Below, piece after piece: positions 7,895-15,172 of a stretch of DNA of 43,915 bases; position 1 is the stretch's first letter, and every line of letters starts with the position of its first letter. Both the position numbers and the translations under genes were made by a program. The notes under the pieces were generated by a model. The model was not told the DNA's origin. It was given only the letters and a program-made list of their open reading frames with translations, and did not search any database. Source of the DNA: Polyangiaceae bacterium (GTDB lineage Bacteria > Myxococcota_A > Polyangia > Polyangiales > Polyangiaceae); assembly GCA_029261965.1 (NCBI GenBank), contig JAJDAH010000448.1, positions 1 through 43,915 on the forward strand, given 5' to 3'.

Positions 7895-8716
7895 GTGAAG
7901 ATCCTCGTGCCGCTGAAGCGGGTTGCAGACCCGGACAACGCGAACAAGGTCAAACCGACCGCCGACAAGGTCGATACGAGCGGGCTCGAATGGAAAATCA
8001 ATCCGTTCGACGAATACGCGCTCGAGTCGGCGCTCCGCCTGACGGAGGACGGCAAGGCCCCGAAGAAGCGACTCGGCGAGGTCATCGTCGTGACGGTCGG
8101 CCCGAAGGAGACCGAGACCACGCTTCGCTCGGCGCTGGCCACCGGCGCGGACCGCGCCATCCGCGTCGACGCCGAAGACGACGCGCTCGACGGCCGCATG
8201 GTCGCCAAAGCGCTTCAGTCGATTGTCGAAGCCGAGAAGCCCGACATCGTGCTGATGGGCAAGCAGGCGGTGGACGGGGACACCAACCAGGTCGGCCAGA
8301 TCCTCGCCGAGCGGCTGGACTACCCGATGGCCACCTTCGCCGCGACCATCCAGGAAGAGGACGGCGGCGTGTTGGTGAGTCGCGAAGTGGACGGCGGCGT
8401 GTGCTGGCTCCGGCTCAAGAACCCGTGTGTGGTCACCGTCGACTTGCGCATCGTCGCTCCCGAGAGCGTCTATTCGCTGAAGACCGACAAGTCCTTCAAG
8501 CACAACGACGGGGTGCGCTTCGCCGCGCTGCCGGCGATCATGAAGGCGAAGAAGAAGCCCCTCGACGTCAAAACCCTCGGCGACGTCGCCGCGGGCACCG
8601 AGCTCACCGCCAAGTACAGCAAGTTCGAGCCGCCGCCCCAGCGCGCAGCAGGCGTCAAGGTCGCGGACGTCGCGGAGTTGGTTCAGAAACTGGCTACCGA
8701 AGCCAAGGTCATTTGA
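7895..8716 (+). CDS. etfB: Electron transfer flavoprotein subunit beta
   Basis: 273 residues from GTG 7895, with a strong AAGGAGG seven bases upstream. EtfB pairs with EtfA to carry electrons from acyl-CoA and other dehydrogenases to the quinone pool through ETF-quinone oxidoreductase. Visible family features are the N-terminal MKILVPLKRV, the SGLEWKINPFDEYALE segment, ATGADRAI with the AMP-site region, and the signature MGKQAVDGDTNQVGQ followed by LRLKNPCVVTV. Normal length. It is followed after 12 bases by etfA, the standard two-gene operon. Cytoplasmic. Confidence 0.96.
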   Translation: MKILVPLKRVADPDNANKVKPTADKVDTSGLEWKINPFDEYALESALRLTEDGKAPKKRLGEVIVVTVGPKETETTLRSALATGADRAIRVDAEDDALDGRMVAKALQSIVEAEKPDIVLMGKQAVDGDTNQVGQILAERLDYPMATFAATIQEEDGGVLVSREVDGGVCWLRLKNPCVVTVDLRIVAPESVYSLKTDKSFKHNDGVRFAALPAIMKAKKKPLDVKTLGDVAAGTELTAKYSKFEPPPQRAAGVKVADVAELVQKLATEAKVI

Positions 8717-8728
8717 GGAGCATGAACT

Positions 8729-9709
8729 ATGGCTGACGCACTAGTGGTTGCAGAGGTCGCGGACGGCAAGGTCCGCAAGGGCACGTTCAGCGCCATCTCG
8801 ATGGCGAAAAAGGCTCTGGAGGCCTTGGGCGGCTCGTTCTCGATTCTTCTCATCGGCAGCGGGGTCAAAGGCCTCACCGGTGAGGTCGCCGGCTTCGGCG
8901 CGGCGAAGATCTTGGTCTGCGACGATCCGTCGCTCGCCAACTACACCGCCGAGAACTTCGCCCCGACGGTCGCCGAGGTGGGCAAAGGCTTCGGGCTCGT
9001 CTGCGCGGTCGCCTCGTCCTTCGGCAAGGACCTGATGCCACGAGTCGCCGGTCGACTCGACGCCGCGTTCGCCGGTGACTGCGCCGACGTATCGAACGAG
9101 GGCGGCAAGGTCCTCTACAAGCGGCCGATGTTCGCCGGCAATGCCTACGGGTATTGCACCCTCGAGACGCCAATCCAGGTGGCAACCGCTCGCCAAAGCG
9201 AGTTCGACGGCGCCGAGCCGAGCGGCGGCGAGTCCCCCGCAGAAGACGTGGCGAAGGTCGCACCAGGCGAAGCGGCGTCCCGCGTCGAGTTCGTCAAGCT
9301 CGAGCAGGTCAAGAGCGAGCGCCCCGAGCTCTCCGAAGCCACGACGATCGTCTCGGGAGGCCGAGCGCTGAAAGAGCAGTTCTTCCAGGTGCTCGAACCC
9401 CTCGCCGACGTTCTCAGCTCCGGCATCGGCGCCAGTCGCGCCGCGTGCGACGCCGGCTACGCCCCGAGCGACTTTCAGGTCGGACAGACCGGCAAGATTG
9501 TCGCCCCTCAGCTCTACTTCGCCATCGGCATCTCCGGAGCCATCCAGCACATCGCTGGCATGAAGGGCTCCAAGTGCATCGTCGCGATCAACAAGGACCC
9601 GGACGCGCCGATTTACCAGCTCACCGACTACGGTCTCGTCGCCGACTTGTTCGTCGCCGTGCCGGAGCTGGTCGAAGAGCTGAAGAAGCACAAGGCCGCA
9701 TCAGCCTGA
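8729..9709 (+). CDS. etfA: Electron transfer flavoprotein subunit alpha
   Basis: 326 residues, full length. The N-terminal domain pairs with EtfB. The C-terminal FAD-binding domain contains the diagnostic run [10 protein letters not shown] (about 210), [49 protein letters not shown] and [18 protein letters not shown]. It forms the FAD-bearing half of ETF and works in fatty-acid and amino-acid oxidation. The ATG at 8729 follows etfB after 12 bases; the AGGAGC just upstream is a plausible ribosome site. A short gap then leads to a tRNA gene, so etfA ends the operon. Confidence 0.96.
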   Translation: MADALVVAEVADGKVRKGTFSAISMAKKALEALGGSFSILLIGSGVKGLTGEVAGFGAAKILVCDDPSLANYTAENFAPTVAEVGKGFGLVCAVASSFGKDLMPRVAGRLDAAFAGDCADVSNEGGKVLYKRPMFAGNAYGYCTLETPIQVATARQSEFDGAEPSGGESPAEDVAKVAPGEAASRVEFVKLEQVKSERPELSEATTIVSGGRALKEQFFQVLEPLADVLSSGIGASRAACDAGYAPSDFQVGQTGKIVAPQLYFAIGISGAIQHIAGMKGSKCIVAINKDPDAPIYQLTDYGLVADLFVAVPELVEELKKHKAASA

Positions 9710-9735
9710 CGAAAAATCCGAGGAATCAAGCCAAC

Positions 9736-9764
9736 TTGACAGTGTGGGCCGAAACCCTCAGAGT
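9736..9764 (+). promoter_or_regulatory. Candidate promoter of the tRNA-Pro gene
   Basis: A perfect TTGACA at 9736-9741 is followed after 17 bases by CAGAGT at 9759-9764, a weak -10. The predicted start would lie about 25 bases before the mature tRNA at 9795. Position and spacing fit a tRNA promoter; the weak -10 lowers confidence. Confidence 0.4.
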
Positions 9765-9794
9765 TTCGCGCCCATCACGGCTTGGTTCACTCAT

Positions 9795-9868
9795 CGGGGC
9801 GTAGCGCAGTTTGGTAGCGCGCACGGTTCGGGTCCGTGAGGTCGGCAGTTCGAATCTGCCCGCCCCGA
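9795..9868 (+). tRNA. tRNA-Pro (anticodon CGG)
   Basis: A complete 74-base cloverleaf. The acceptor stem is CGGGGCG with CGCCCCG. The D stem is GCGC/GCGC. The anticodon stem CACGG/CCGTG has the loop TTCGGGT, giving anticodon CGG, which reads CCG. The T stem is GGCAG/CTGCC around TTCGAAT. The discriminator is A and no full CCA is encoded. The gene sits at the border between the core etfBA operon and an accessory stretch, a typical place for integration, but I found no second copy of its 3' end in the window. Confidence 0.95.
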
Positions 9869-10056
9869 CAATTACCGAAATTTCTCTTGGGCCCAGCTCG
9901 CGGAAACGGGCGCGGTTTCTCGAAAGTCGGGAACAGATAGCGCAGAACCTGTAGACGGTGCCGACGTGGGCTAACGCGCATGGGCGGGGCGGTAACGATT
10001 GGGCGTGTGGGGGGAGCGCGCCGACACTGGTGCGCAGCGCGGGGCGGGGGCCGCCG

Positions 10057-10080
10057 GTGGGCGTGGGCGTGGGCGTGGGC
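10057..10080. repeat. Four tandem copies of the hexamer GTGGGC
   Basis: GTGGGC is repeated exactly four times, followed by a partial GTG. It lies in the non-coding gap after the tRNA and just before a long palindrome. It is a short simple repeat, possibly length-variable between strains. Confidence 0.85.
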
Positions 10081-10092
10081 GTGCCTTTCCAC

Positions 10093-10130
10093 GTATAAGC
10101 GCTGATACGTGGACGTATCGGCGCTTATAC
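10093..10130. repeat. Near-perfect 38-base palindrome (18-base arms)
   Basis: Arms at 10093-10110 and 10113-10130 are reverse complements with a single mismatch (T against C at arm position 11) and only two bases between them. The arms are AT-richer than their surroundings. The palindrome lies 25 bases beyond the stop of the minus-strand gene ending at 10155. No T-run follows, so it could be an operator, a recombination or replication site, or part of a termination region. Confidence 0.8.
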
Positions 10131-10134
10131 ACGA

Positions 10135-10149
10135 CTCCCCTACGGGGAG
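10135..10149. terminator. Short GC hairpin just after a minus-strand stop codon
   Basis: CTCCCC at 10135-10140 pairs with GGGGAG at 10144-10149 around TAC. It begins five bases after the stop of the gene ending at 10155 and is followed by the long palindrome. Together they may stop minus-strand transcription heading for the tRNA. No U-tract is seen. Confidence 0.35.
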
Positions 10150-10154
10150 ATGTC

Positions 10155-11021
10155 TCACGGACAGATCGCGGCGCACAAGACACCCAATCCCGAGAACGGA
10201 ATCCCCTCGAGCTCGAGCTCGGCTTCCTTGGCTCCTCTGGGCATTGCCGCTCGGACCCGCGCACGCTCGAGACCGAGCGCTCGGAGCGTCGCTTCCATCT
10301 CGAACGCGGTCGCGCGCTGCTCCTTCGATACCGCTCGGCCGCCCGTCACCTTCCCTCTTCCGTCGCGGATCTTCCGGGCGGCGTCGTCCTTCTCGCGTGT
10401 CGTCGCCTTGTTCACGGAGATGTTCGTGCCGTCGGGCAGCTGGATGGTTCCTTTCTCTATCCCTTCCGGCGTGTCCGCTTCCGGAGTCGCTCGACAAAGC
10501 GCCACCAAGGCGTAGGCGTGCGTCGGGCCTACACGCTCGGCGACCTCACGGCTCACCTCGCTGGCGATCGACGCCAGACGCTCTGCTAAGGCAGTACTGA
10601 TATCCAACTCTGCGCGCACGAGCGCGCGGAAGCTCTTGTGACCGACGGAGCTGTACGCGGACTTCTTCTTCAAGCGGGCAAGAGCCAAGCCCACGTCGTA
10701 GAAGTCGCTCTTGATACGGCGTGTCCGCGTTTTGATCAGCTTGATGTCTGCCTTCGCCTTCGCTGCGATCGCCTTCTGGTTCGCTTTCGCGCGCTTCTCC
10801 GTCGCCGTGACCTTCGGGTTGATCTTGTGGGGGCGCGTGCGCTTCTTGGGGTTGATCTTGTGCGGCCGAGTCCGTTTCGTCGGCCTCTTGGGTGAAGGCG
10901 GCGCCACCGCAGTTTTCACGGGCGCCTTCTTCTCCGCCTTGCCGCGCTTGCCGCCCTTTCCGCGATCCCCGCGGTTTGGCAGCCTCCTCCCTCCACGGGT
11001 GCTCTTCTTCTTCGTCGCCAT
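10155..11021 (-). CDS. Basic-tailed DNA-binding-like protein of unknown function
   Basis: 288 residues. The first ~95 residues are extremely Lys/Arg/Pro/Ala-rich, like a histone-H1 or AlgP-type tail, and contain a tandem repeat of KRTRPHKINPK (49-59 and 60-70). The folded part (about 100-180) includes DFYDVGLALARLKKKSAYSS, GHKSFRALVRAELDIS and ERLASIASEVSREVAERVG. This resembles the helical domain of the plasmid/phage-type DUF3102/ParB-like group seen in the upstream gene, but I cannot name it with certainty. A C-terminal region of about 90 residues has no recognised feature. The start ATG has GGGAG nine bases upstream. It follows its partner gene by three bases, so the two form an operon. 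No signal peptide is visible. Confidence 0.72.
   Translation of the reverse strand: MATKKKSTRGGRRLPNRGDRGKGGKRGKAEKKAPVKTAVAPPSPKRPTKRTRPHKINPKKRTRPHKINPKVTATEKRAKANQKAIAAKAKADIKLIKTRTRRIKSDFYDVGLALARLKKKSAYSSVGHKSFRALVRAELDISTALAERLASIASEVSREVAERVGPTHAYALVALCRATPEADTPEGIEKGTIQLPDGTNISVNKATTREKDDAARKIRDGRGKVTGGRAVSKEQRATAFEMEATLRALGLERARVRAAMPRGAKEAELELEGIPFSGLGVLCAAICP
10812..10877 (-). repeat. In-gene tandem repeat of a 33-base unit (2 copies)
   Basis: Encodes the duplicated KRTRPHKINPK in the basic tail of the gene at 10155-11021. The two DNA copies differ by several third-position changes, so the duplication is not recent. Confidence 0.8.
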
Positions 11022-11024
11022 CGC

Positions 11025-11501
11025 TCAAATCTCCCGTTCCAGCTTGTTCGCCGCGGTCGCCACGGCTTTCAGATCGCGCTTCAGCCCACTGCGGATATTC
11101 TCGTCATCGATCTTCCCAATCTTCGTCGCACGCAGTGCCGATAGCCAGGCCTGCGTTTTCATCCTGAGTCCGTGCGCACGCATCGCCGCGCTGACGCTTC
11201 GCCGGCGTTTCAGGTACCGCTTCGTCGCCGCCGAGAACTGCTGGTGATTCATCTCGAGCAACTTCTGCCGTTGCCCCTTCTTCAGCGCCTTCTGCTGCGC
11301 TGGCACGTCGAGTAGCGCCACGCGGTAGAGCTTGGCCACCCCGAGCTCCTTCCACTGCTCGATCACCCCCGGCCGGTCCACGCTCAAGGCGTGCAGCCGC
11401 ACATACCGCGACGCCGTCGCCTGAGTCAGCCCCAATTCGTCAATCCATTCGAGATACCGCGCCCGAAGCAACGTCTTTCCCTCGCTCAGCAAGTCTCCCA
11501 T
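11025..11501 (-). CDS. DUF3102-like helix-turn-helix protein
   Basis: 158 residues from ATG 11501. The N-terminal stretch MGDLLSEGKTLLRARYLEWID ELGLTQATASRYVRLH matches the DUF3102 pattern (a helix with EAK/EGK, then a W, then a short HTH with TAxRYxRL). That pattern is found in plasmid- and phage-linked DNA-binding proteins. The rest is helical and basic (KALKKGQRQKLLEM, FSAATKRYLKRRR). GGAG eight bases before the ATG supports the start. The frame stays open upstream (GTG at about 11618), so the true N-terminus could be longer. The stop lies three bases before the next gene's ATG, so the two are co-transcribed and plausibly co-operate on DNA. Function unproven. Confidence 0.65.
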   Translation of the reverse strand: MGDLLSEGKTLLRARYLEWIDELGLTQATASRYVRLHALSVDRPGVIEQWKELGVAKLYRVALLDVPAQQKALKKGQRQKLLEMNHQQFSAATKRYLKRRRSVSAAMRAHGLRMKTQAWLSALRATKIGKIDDENIRSGLKRDLKAVATAANKLEREI

Positions 11502-11576
11502 CTCGCCGCTCCGGGGCGCCGACCTCCCCCAACGGTCGCGCAACCATTTTCCTTGAGCGCTGTTCAGAAGACGCCG

Positions 11577-11592
11577 CCACGAGTTTTCGTGG
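11577..11592. promoter_or_regulatory. Inverted repeat in a divergent spacer
   Basis: CCACGA (11577-11582), GTTT, TCGTGG (11587-11592). It lies in the 202-base gap between the DUF3102-like gene (leftward) and the DUF3160 lipoprotein gene (rightward). Possible operator; no promoter hexamers recognised. Confidence 0.3.
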
Positions 11593-11662
11593 ACGACGAG
11601 CGTCCTGGCTTTCGGCACGGACTTTGCGAGCAGACCGAATGAACCAATGAACCCGAACCTGT

Positions 11663-11677
11663 GGCACAGACTGTGCC
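11663..11677. promoter_or_regulatory. Palindrome GGCACA-GAC-TGTGCC, candidate operator
   Basis: A perfect 6-base inverted repeat with a 3-base spacer, 27 bases before the ATG of the DUF3160 lipoprotein gene and within the divergent spacer. Size and form suit a dimeric regulator; the two DNA-binding-like genes next door are candidates. Inference only. Confidence 0.35.
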
Positions 11678-11703
11678 GTTCGCGGGCGATCGTGGAGGCA
11701 CGG

Positions 11704-13965
11704 ATGGGACGTATGAAGAGAAGTCGAGTTGCTTGGGTGGCGATATTCGCCCTGTCGTTGCCGCTCGCTGCGTGCGGGAGCAGCTCGGAGGGGCCCAGCG
11801 GGTCGGGCGATAGACTGCTGGAGCCGGGGAAACCCGTGGCGCCGATCGAGCGTCCGGGCATGCAGGAAGCCCGAAACCAGCTTCAGATCGAGCTCGATGG
11901 CGTCAGCGACTGGACCGCCGACGATTTGCTCGATCGATACGGCGTCGCGTTCAGCGATTCGCTCTCCTACGACCCGCTCCAGGCCGACGGGCTGTCGCTC
12001 ATTCAGGCGTCATCGCTCGGCTTGGACGCCGACGAAACGGCGCGGCTCGCTCAGAACGGGTTCGTGATTACCGCCCGTCAGGAGTTCCCGACGTTCACCT
12101 ATGGCTACGAGACGATCTACCTCGAAGATCTTCCGGTCTACATCTCGGCCGACTCCGTCCTGTACGCGGTGCACCGTTCGTACGACACGCTGCTCGAACG
12201 CATCGAGGAGGGCGCGCTCATTCCGGCCCTCGACGGCATGCTCGACGAGATGCGTCGAGCGCTCACGAATTCCGGGCTCCCGCTGACGGCGCAGCAACGA
12301 GCCGACGCGGATTTGTATCTGACCGTCGCGCTCAGCCTGCTTCGAGGGCAAAGCGAGCCACCGGCGGCTGGTGCGTCTTCGGTGGCGATCGAAAGTTTCC
12401 TCGACAACGCCGAGGCAGCCAGCGCCTGGCAACGGCTGACGCTCTTCGGCGTCGAACGCGACATCGACTTCTCGATGTTCACGCCGCGAGGCCACTATGC
12501 GAACTCCCAACGGCTCACGACGTACTTCCGAGCGATGACTTGGCTCGGACGTCTGGACTTCCGCATCATCGAGACACAGCCGGACGGCTCGCAAGTCTTC
12601 CATCGGAGGCAGCTCGAGGGAGCGCTCGCGCTGCGCTGGCTGATGAACGACCAAGCGAGGCGGAGCTACGACGTCATCGACCGCGCCATCACGGCGTTCG
12701 TCGGCGAGCACGACTACATGACGGTGCCCGAACTCGACGACCTGATCGTCGACTTGGGGCTGCAAGACGCCTCCGCTCTGACGAACCTCGGCGACGGGGA
12801 AATCGCCCAAGCCGTGCTCGACGGCGGCTACGGGGCGCAGCGCATCTCGAGCCACATCATGATCAACGGTCTGACGGGGGGTACGCTCCCGCTCTCGTCC
12901 TCATTCGCGTTGATGGGTCAACGCTACGTCATCGACAGCCACGTCTTTTCGAACGTGGTTTACGACCGCGCCGGCGGAGGAGACGTCGCGCGAATGATGC
13001 CCGATCCGCTCGACGCGGCCTTCGCGGCACTCGCCAACGATCACGCGGGCCAGCTTCTCGAGCCGGAGCTGCGGGCGTTCGACTATGCGCCCGACCTCGC
13101 GTCGATGCGCCTGCTCGCCGACGCGCATCCCCCGGAATTCTGGCAAACAAACCTCTACAACCTCTGGCTGGGCGCGCTGCGCGGGCTTTCACCCTCCGGA
13201 GCCGTCGAGGATCCCGCCTCCGCCGGGATACCGCTCGTCAGCGCTACCGAACCGTGGGGCCGTCGCATACTGAACACTCAGCTCGCTTCGTGGGCCGAGC
13301 TCCGCCACGACACGATTCTCTACGCGAAGCAGTCCTTCACCGCCGGTGGCGCGTGCGAGTTTCCCGACGCCTACGTCGATCCCTACCCCGACACGTTCCT
13401 CGCGATCGCTTCACTCGCAGAGCAGGGCAAGGCGCTGGCAGTCGAGCTGCCCTGGAACGACACGTGGACGGCGGACGGCGTCTCGAGCTACTTCGACGCC
13501 CTCTACGACACCGCGCTTCGTCTCCACGAAATCGCCGCACGACAGCGCACGGGCACACCGCTCACCCCGGACCAGCTCGCGTTCGTCAACGAAGCGGTGG
13601 CGACGGTATCGGAGGGCTGCACCGGCGAGGCGGACTCGGCGACGGGATGGTACGCGCGCCTGTTCTTGGACCGCACGAAAGCGGTGGAATGGGACCCCAC
13701 GATCGCCGACGTGCACACCCAACCGACCGACATCGGGGGCACTCCAGTGGGGCGCGTTTTGCACGTCGGAACCGGTCGCGCCCGACTCATGGTCGTGACC
13801 GTCGACACCTGCTCGGGCCCACGCGCCTATGCCGGTCTCGCTTCGTCGTACTATGAAACGATCACCGAGGACTTCGAGCGGCTCGACGACGACGGTTGGA
13901 GAACAGATCTCGACTCTGGCGCGCAGCCAGAGCCCGAATGGGTCGACGCTGTCGTACAGCGCTGA
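11704..13965 (+). CDS. DUF3160 domain lipoprotein
   Basis: 753 residues from ATG 11704, preceded by GGAGG at a 5-base spacing. The signal peptide ends with lipobox LAAC. The rest matches DUF3160: the signature NGFVITARQEFPTFTYGYETIYLEDLPVYISADS-type region (given here by its key run FVITARQEFPTF and LPVYISADSVLYAVHRSYD) is at about residues 115-160, with family-typical FLDN, YFRAMTWLGR, QASWAELRHDTILYAKQS-like and WYARLF segments in order. DUF3160 proteins are secreted, all-helical and of unknown function, and are frequent in myxobacteria and Bacteroidetes. The gene stands alone, with divergent DNA-binding-like genes upstream and a toxin-antitoxin region downstream. Confidence 0.9.
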   Translation: MGRMKRSRVAWVAIFALSLPLAACGSSSEGPSGSGDRLLEPGKPVAPIERPGMQEARNQLQIELDGVSDWTADDLLDRYGVAFSDSLSYDPLQADGLSLIQASSLGLDADETARLAQNGFVITARQEFPTFTYGYETIYLEDLPVYISADSVLYAVHRSYDTLLERIEEGALIPALDGMLDEMRRALTNSGLPLTAQQRADADLYLTVALSLLRGQSEPPAAGASSVAIESFLDNAEAASAWQRLTLFGVERDIDFSMFTPRGHYANSQRLTTYFRAMTWLGRLDFRIIETQPDGSQVFHRRQLEGALALRWLMNDQARRSYDVIDRAITAFVGEHDYMTVPELDDLIVDLGLQDASALTNLGDGEIAQAVLDGGYGAQRISSHIMINGLTGGTLPLSSSFALMGQRYVIDSHVFSNVVYDRAGGGDVARMMPDPLDAAFAALANDHAGQLLEPELRAFDYAPDLASMRLLADAHPPEFWQTNLYNLWLGALRGLSPSGAVEDPASAGIPLVSATEPWGRRILNTQLASWAELRHDTILYAKQSFTAGGACEFPDAYVDPYPDTFLAIASLAEQGKALAVELPWNDTWTADGVSSYFDALYDTALRLHEIAARQRTGTPLTPDQLAFVNEAVATVSEGCTGEADSATGWYARLFLDRTKAVEWDPTIADVHTQPTDIGGTPVGRVLHVGTGRARLMVVTVDTCSGPRAYAGLASSYYETITEDFERLDDDGWRTDLDSGAQPEPEWVDAVVQR

Positions 13966-14023
13966 GCGTGGCTCGCGCTCGCTTGCAAACCGCTCGCGCC
14001 GGCCTCCGATCGGCTTCGCTGTC

Positions 14024-14101
14024 GTGACTCTCGACGACGACCTCGTAGCCGAGGCAGTAGCACTTTCTGGGTTGGGGAAATCTGCGCGAAGTGCGCGCTG
14101 G
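14024..14101 (+). pseudogene. VapB-like antitoxin fragment
   Basis: From GTG 14024 the frame reads TLDDDLVAEAVALSGL followed by GKSA. This is the N-terminal ribbon and first helix typical of VapB-type (DUF2191) antitoxins, which run T-(L/I)-DDDLVAEA-(4)-GLKTK. After about 25 residues the family likeness ends and no VapC follows, so this looks like a decayed remnant. The frame runs without a stop into the MazE-like gene, but the intervening residues look non-coding. Confidence 0.45.
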
Positions 14102-14220
14102 ATGACGCCGCGAGATGGGCGTCGGCCCGAAAGAGGACAGCCGCGCCGCCGCGCCAGTTCGTGCTCACGCTCCCGTTCGAGCTTCGCACTCGCCTCGGTT
14201 GAAGCGGCCGGCCACGGATG

Positions 14221-14260
14221 TTGGCTTGGCCCAATAAGAATCCTATTGTATTTATCCAAC
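14221..14260 (+). promoter_or_regulatory. AT-rich leader/operator region of the toxin-antitoxin pair
   Basis: The 40 bases before the antitoxin ATG are much AT-richer than the flanks. They include TATTGTAT (-10-like, about 14243-14250) and an upstream TTGGCT about 18 bases away. ATAA and TTAT blocks form a loose inverted repeat. Autoregulation by the ribbon-helix-helix antitoxin would be expected. The ribosome site is not obvious. Confidence 0.4.
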
Positions 14261-14503
14261 ATGTCGGCCAAGCCGGTGCAGGTGTCGATTGACGAAGGGC
14301 TGCTCCGCGAGGTCGACCGCGATCCCGACGTCAAGCGCGATGGTCGATCGGCGTTCGTTCGGAACGCGCTGCGACTCTACCTTCGCGTCAAAGCCCGTCG
14401 ACGCGTCGACGAACGAATCCGCAGAGCGTATCGGAATGAAACGGACGAGCTCGTGGGCGAGATAGACGATCTCATCGAGGCTCAGGAGTGGCCCGAGAAA
14501 TAG
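14261..14503 (+). CDS. Ribbon-helix-helix antitoxin (MazE/CopG type)
   Basis: 80 residues. The N-terminal KPVQVSIDEGLLREVDRD is the ribbon-helix-helix strand and first helix; GRSAFVRNALRLYLRVKARR is the second helix. The acidic C-terminus (RNETDELVGEIDDLIEAQEW) is the usual toxin-binding tail. The last 16 bases overlap the MazF-like toxin gene, the standard antitoxin-first order. The protein should neutralise the toxin and repress the shared promoter. It could equally be called CopG-family; the toxin neighbour decides. Confidence 0.85.
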   Translation: MSAKPVQVSIDEGLLREVDRDPDVKRDGRSAFVRNALRLYLRVKARRRVDERIRRAYRNETDELVGEIDDLIEAQEWPEK

Positions 14504-14814
14504 CGCGTGGACAGCTCTGGCAGCTTCGACTTGCACGGCCAGACAAGCAATGTCCGGTTCTCGTGCTGAGCCGCGACTCGCTGCTTGACGTCTTGCACAC
14601 GGTCACTGTTGCGGCGGTGACCTCGACGTTGCGCGGCTCGCCGACGGAAGTGGAGGTCGGCGTCGACGAAGGACTGAAACACCCGAGTTGCGTGAATCTC
14701 GTGAATGTCTTTACGGTCCGCCAGAGCGACCTTCGTCGCTTCGTCGGATCCCTGAGCGCACAAAAGATGCTTGAAGTCTGCGACGCACTCGAAATCGCCG
14801 TTGGCTGCGACTAG
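14488..14814 (+). CDS. MazF/PemK-family mRNA interferase toxin
   Basis: 108 residues from GTG 14488, overlapping the antitoxin by 16 bases. The family core is present: RGQLWQLRLARPDKQCPVLVLSRDS (the usual RG-(D/E)-(I/L)-W ... P-hydroxyl-VLSRD), then VAAVTSTLRGSPTEVEVG, with the conserved LKHPSCVNLVNVFTVRQSDL block and the Ser/Thr after the first strand. MazF toxins cut mRNA at short sequences and stop growth when the antitoxin is lost. Length is typical. The pair is probably functional because neither gene is broken. Confidence 0.88.
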   Translation: MAREIARGQLWQLRLARPDKQCPVLVLSRDSLLDVLHTVTVAAVTSTLRGSPTEVEVGVDEGLKHPSCVNLVNVFTVRQSDLRRFVGSLSAQKMLEVCDALEIAVGCD

Positions 14815-15172
14815 CAGGACCGCTCGGGCTTCGTTGGTGTCGTCCCCGTTGGTGTTCCAGGTTGCACGTTCAGCGCCCCCGACCGCCACCCTGCGGGACT
14901 TAGGGGTTCAGCTACCGGACCAGAAAAACGAGTCGAAGGGCATCCGCCCCAATCGGTACGCGAATCTGTGCGGGGAGTTCGAGCACGCGGTCTACTTGCC
15001 GAAGGAGCTCTGGGATCACCTCGGCAGCGAAGAGAGGGTCATCGCGGCGTTGAAGCGCTTGGCCGATGTCTCGCGGGACGAGGGTGGCCGCGGCGCCGCC
15101 GAGTAGGAGCGGAAAGCAGACGCTGCTGCTGTGGCCTCCGACGCGTCGGCGCATCGTGACGGACGCCGGGCC
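14815..15172. other. 358-base gap with one weak reading frame
   Basis: No convincing gene. A plus-strand frame ending with the TAG at about 15104 reads EFEHAVYLPKELWDHL and then GSEERVIAALKRLADVSRDE, which has protein-like composition. No ATG or GTG with a ribosome site begins it outside the toxin gene. It may be the C-terminal remnant of a lost gene. The opposite-strand frame looks like its shadow. Confidence 0.35.

Larger units (their letters stand above)
13966..14260 (+). other. 295-base gap holding an antitoxin relic and the MazEF promoter
   Basis: No intact gene. It contains the VapB-like fragment at about 14024-14100. The right end (14221-14260) is strikingly AT-rich compared with its surroundings and directly precedes the MazE-like start. 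Confidence 0.5.

Noticed and set aside
10057-10130. Possible CRISPR-like repeat/spacer structure
   Set aside because: The hexamer array has no spacers and the palindrome occurs once; no cas genes in the window.
11501-11861. Longer N-terminus for the DUF3102-like protein (to 11861)
   Set aside because: It would overlap the divergent lipoprotein gene and its ribosome site; the upstream residues lack domain likeness and the ATG at 11501 has a GGAG.
12010-12855. 281-residue minus-strand frame inside the DUF3160 gene
   Set aside because: Shadow of the plus-strand coding sequence; no ribosome site, domain or signal peptide.
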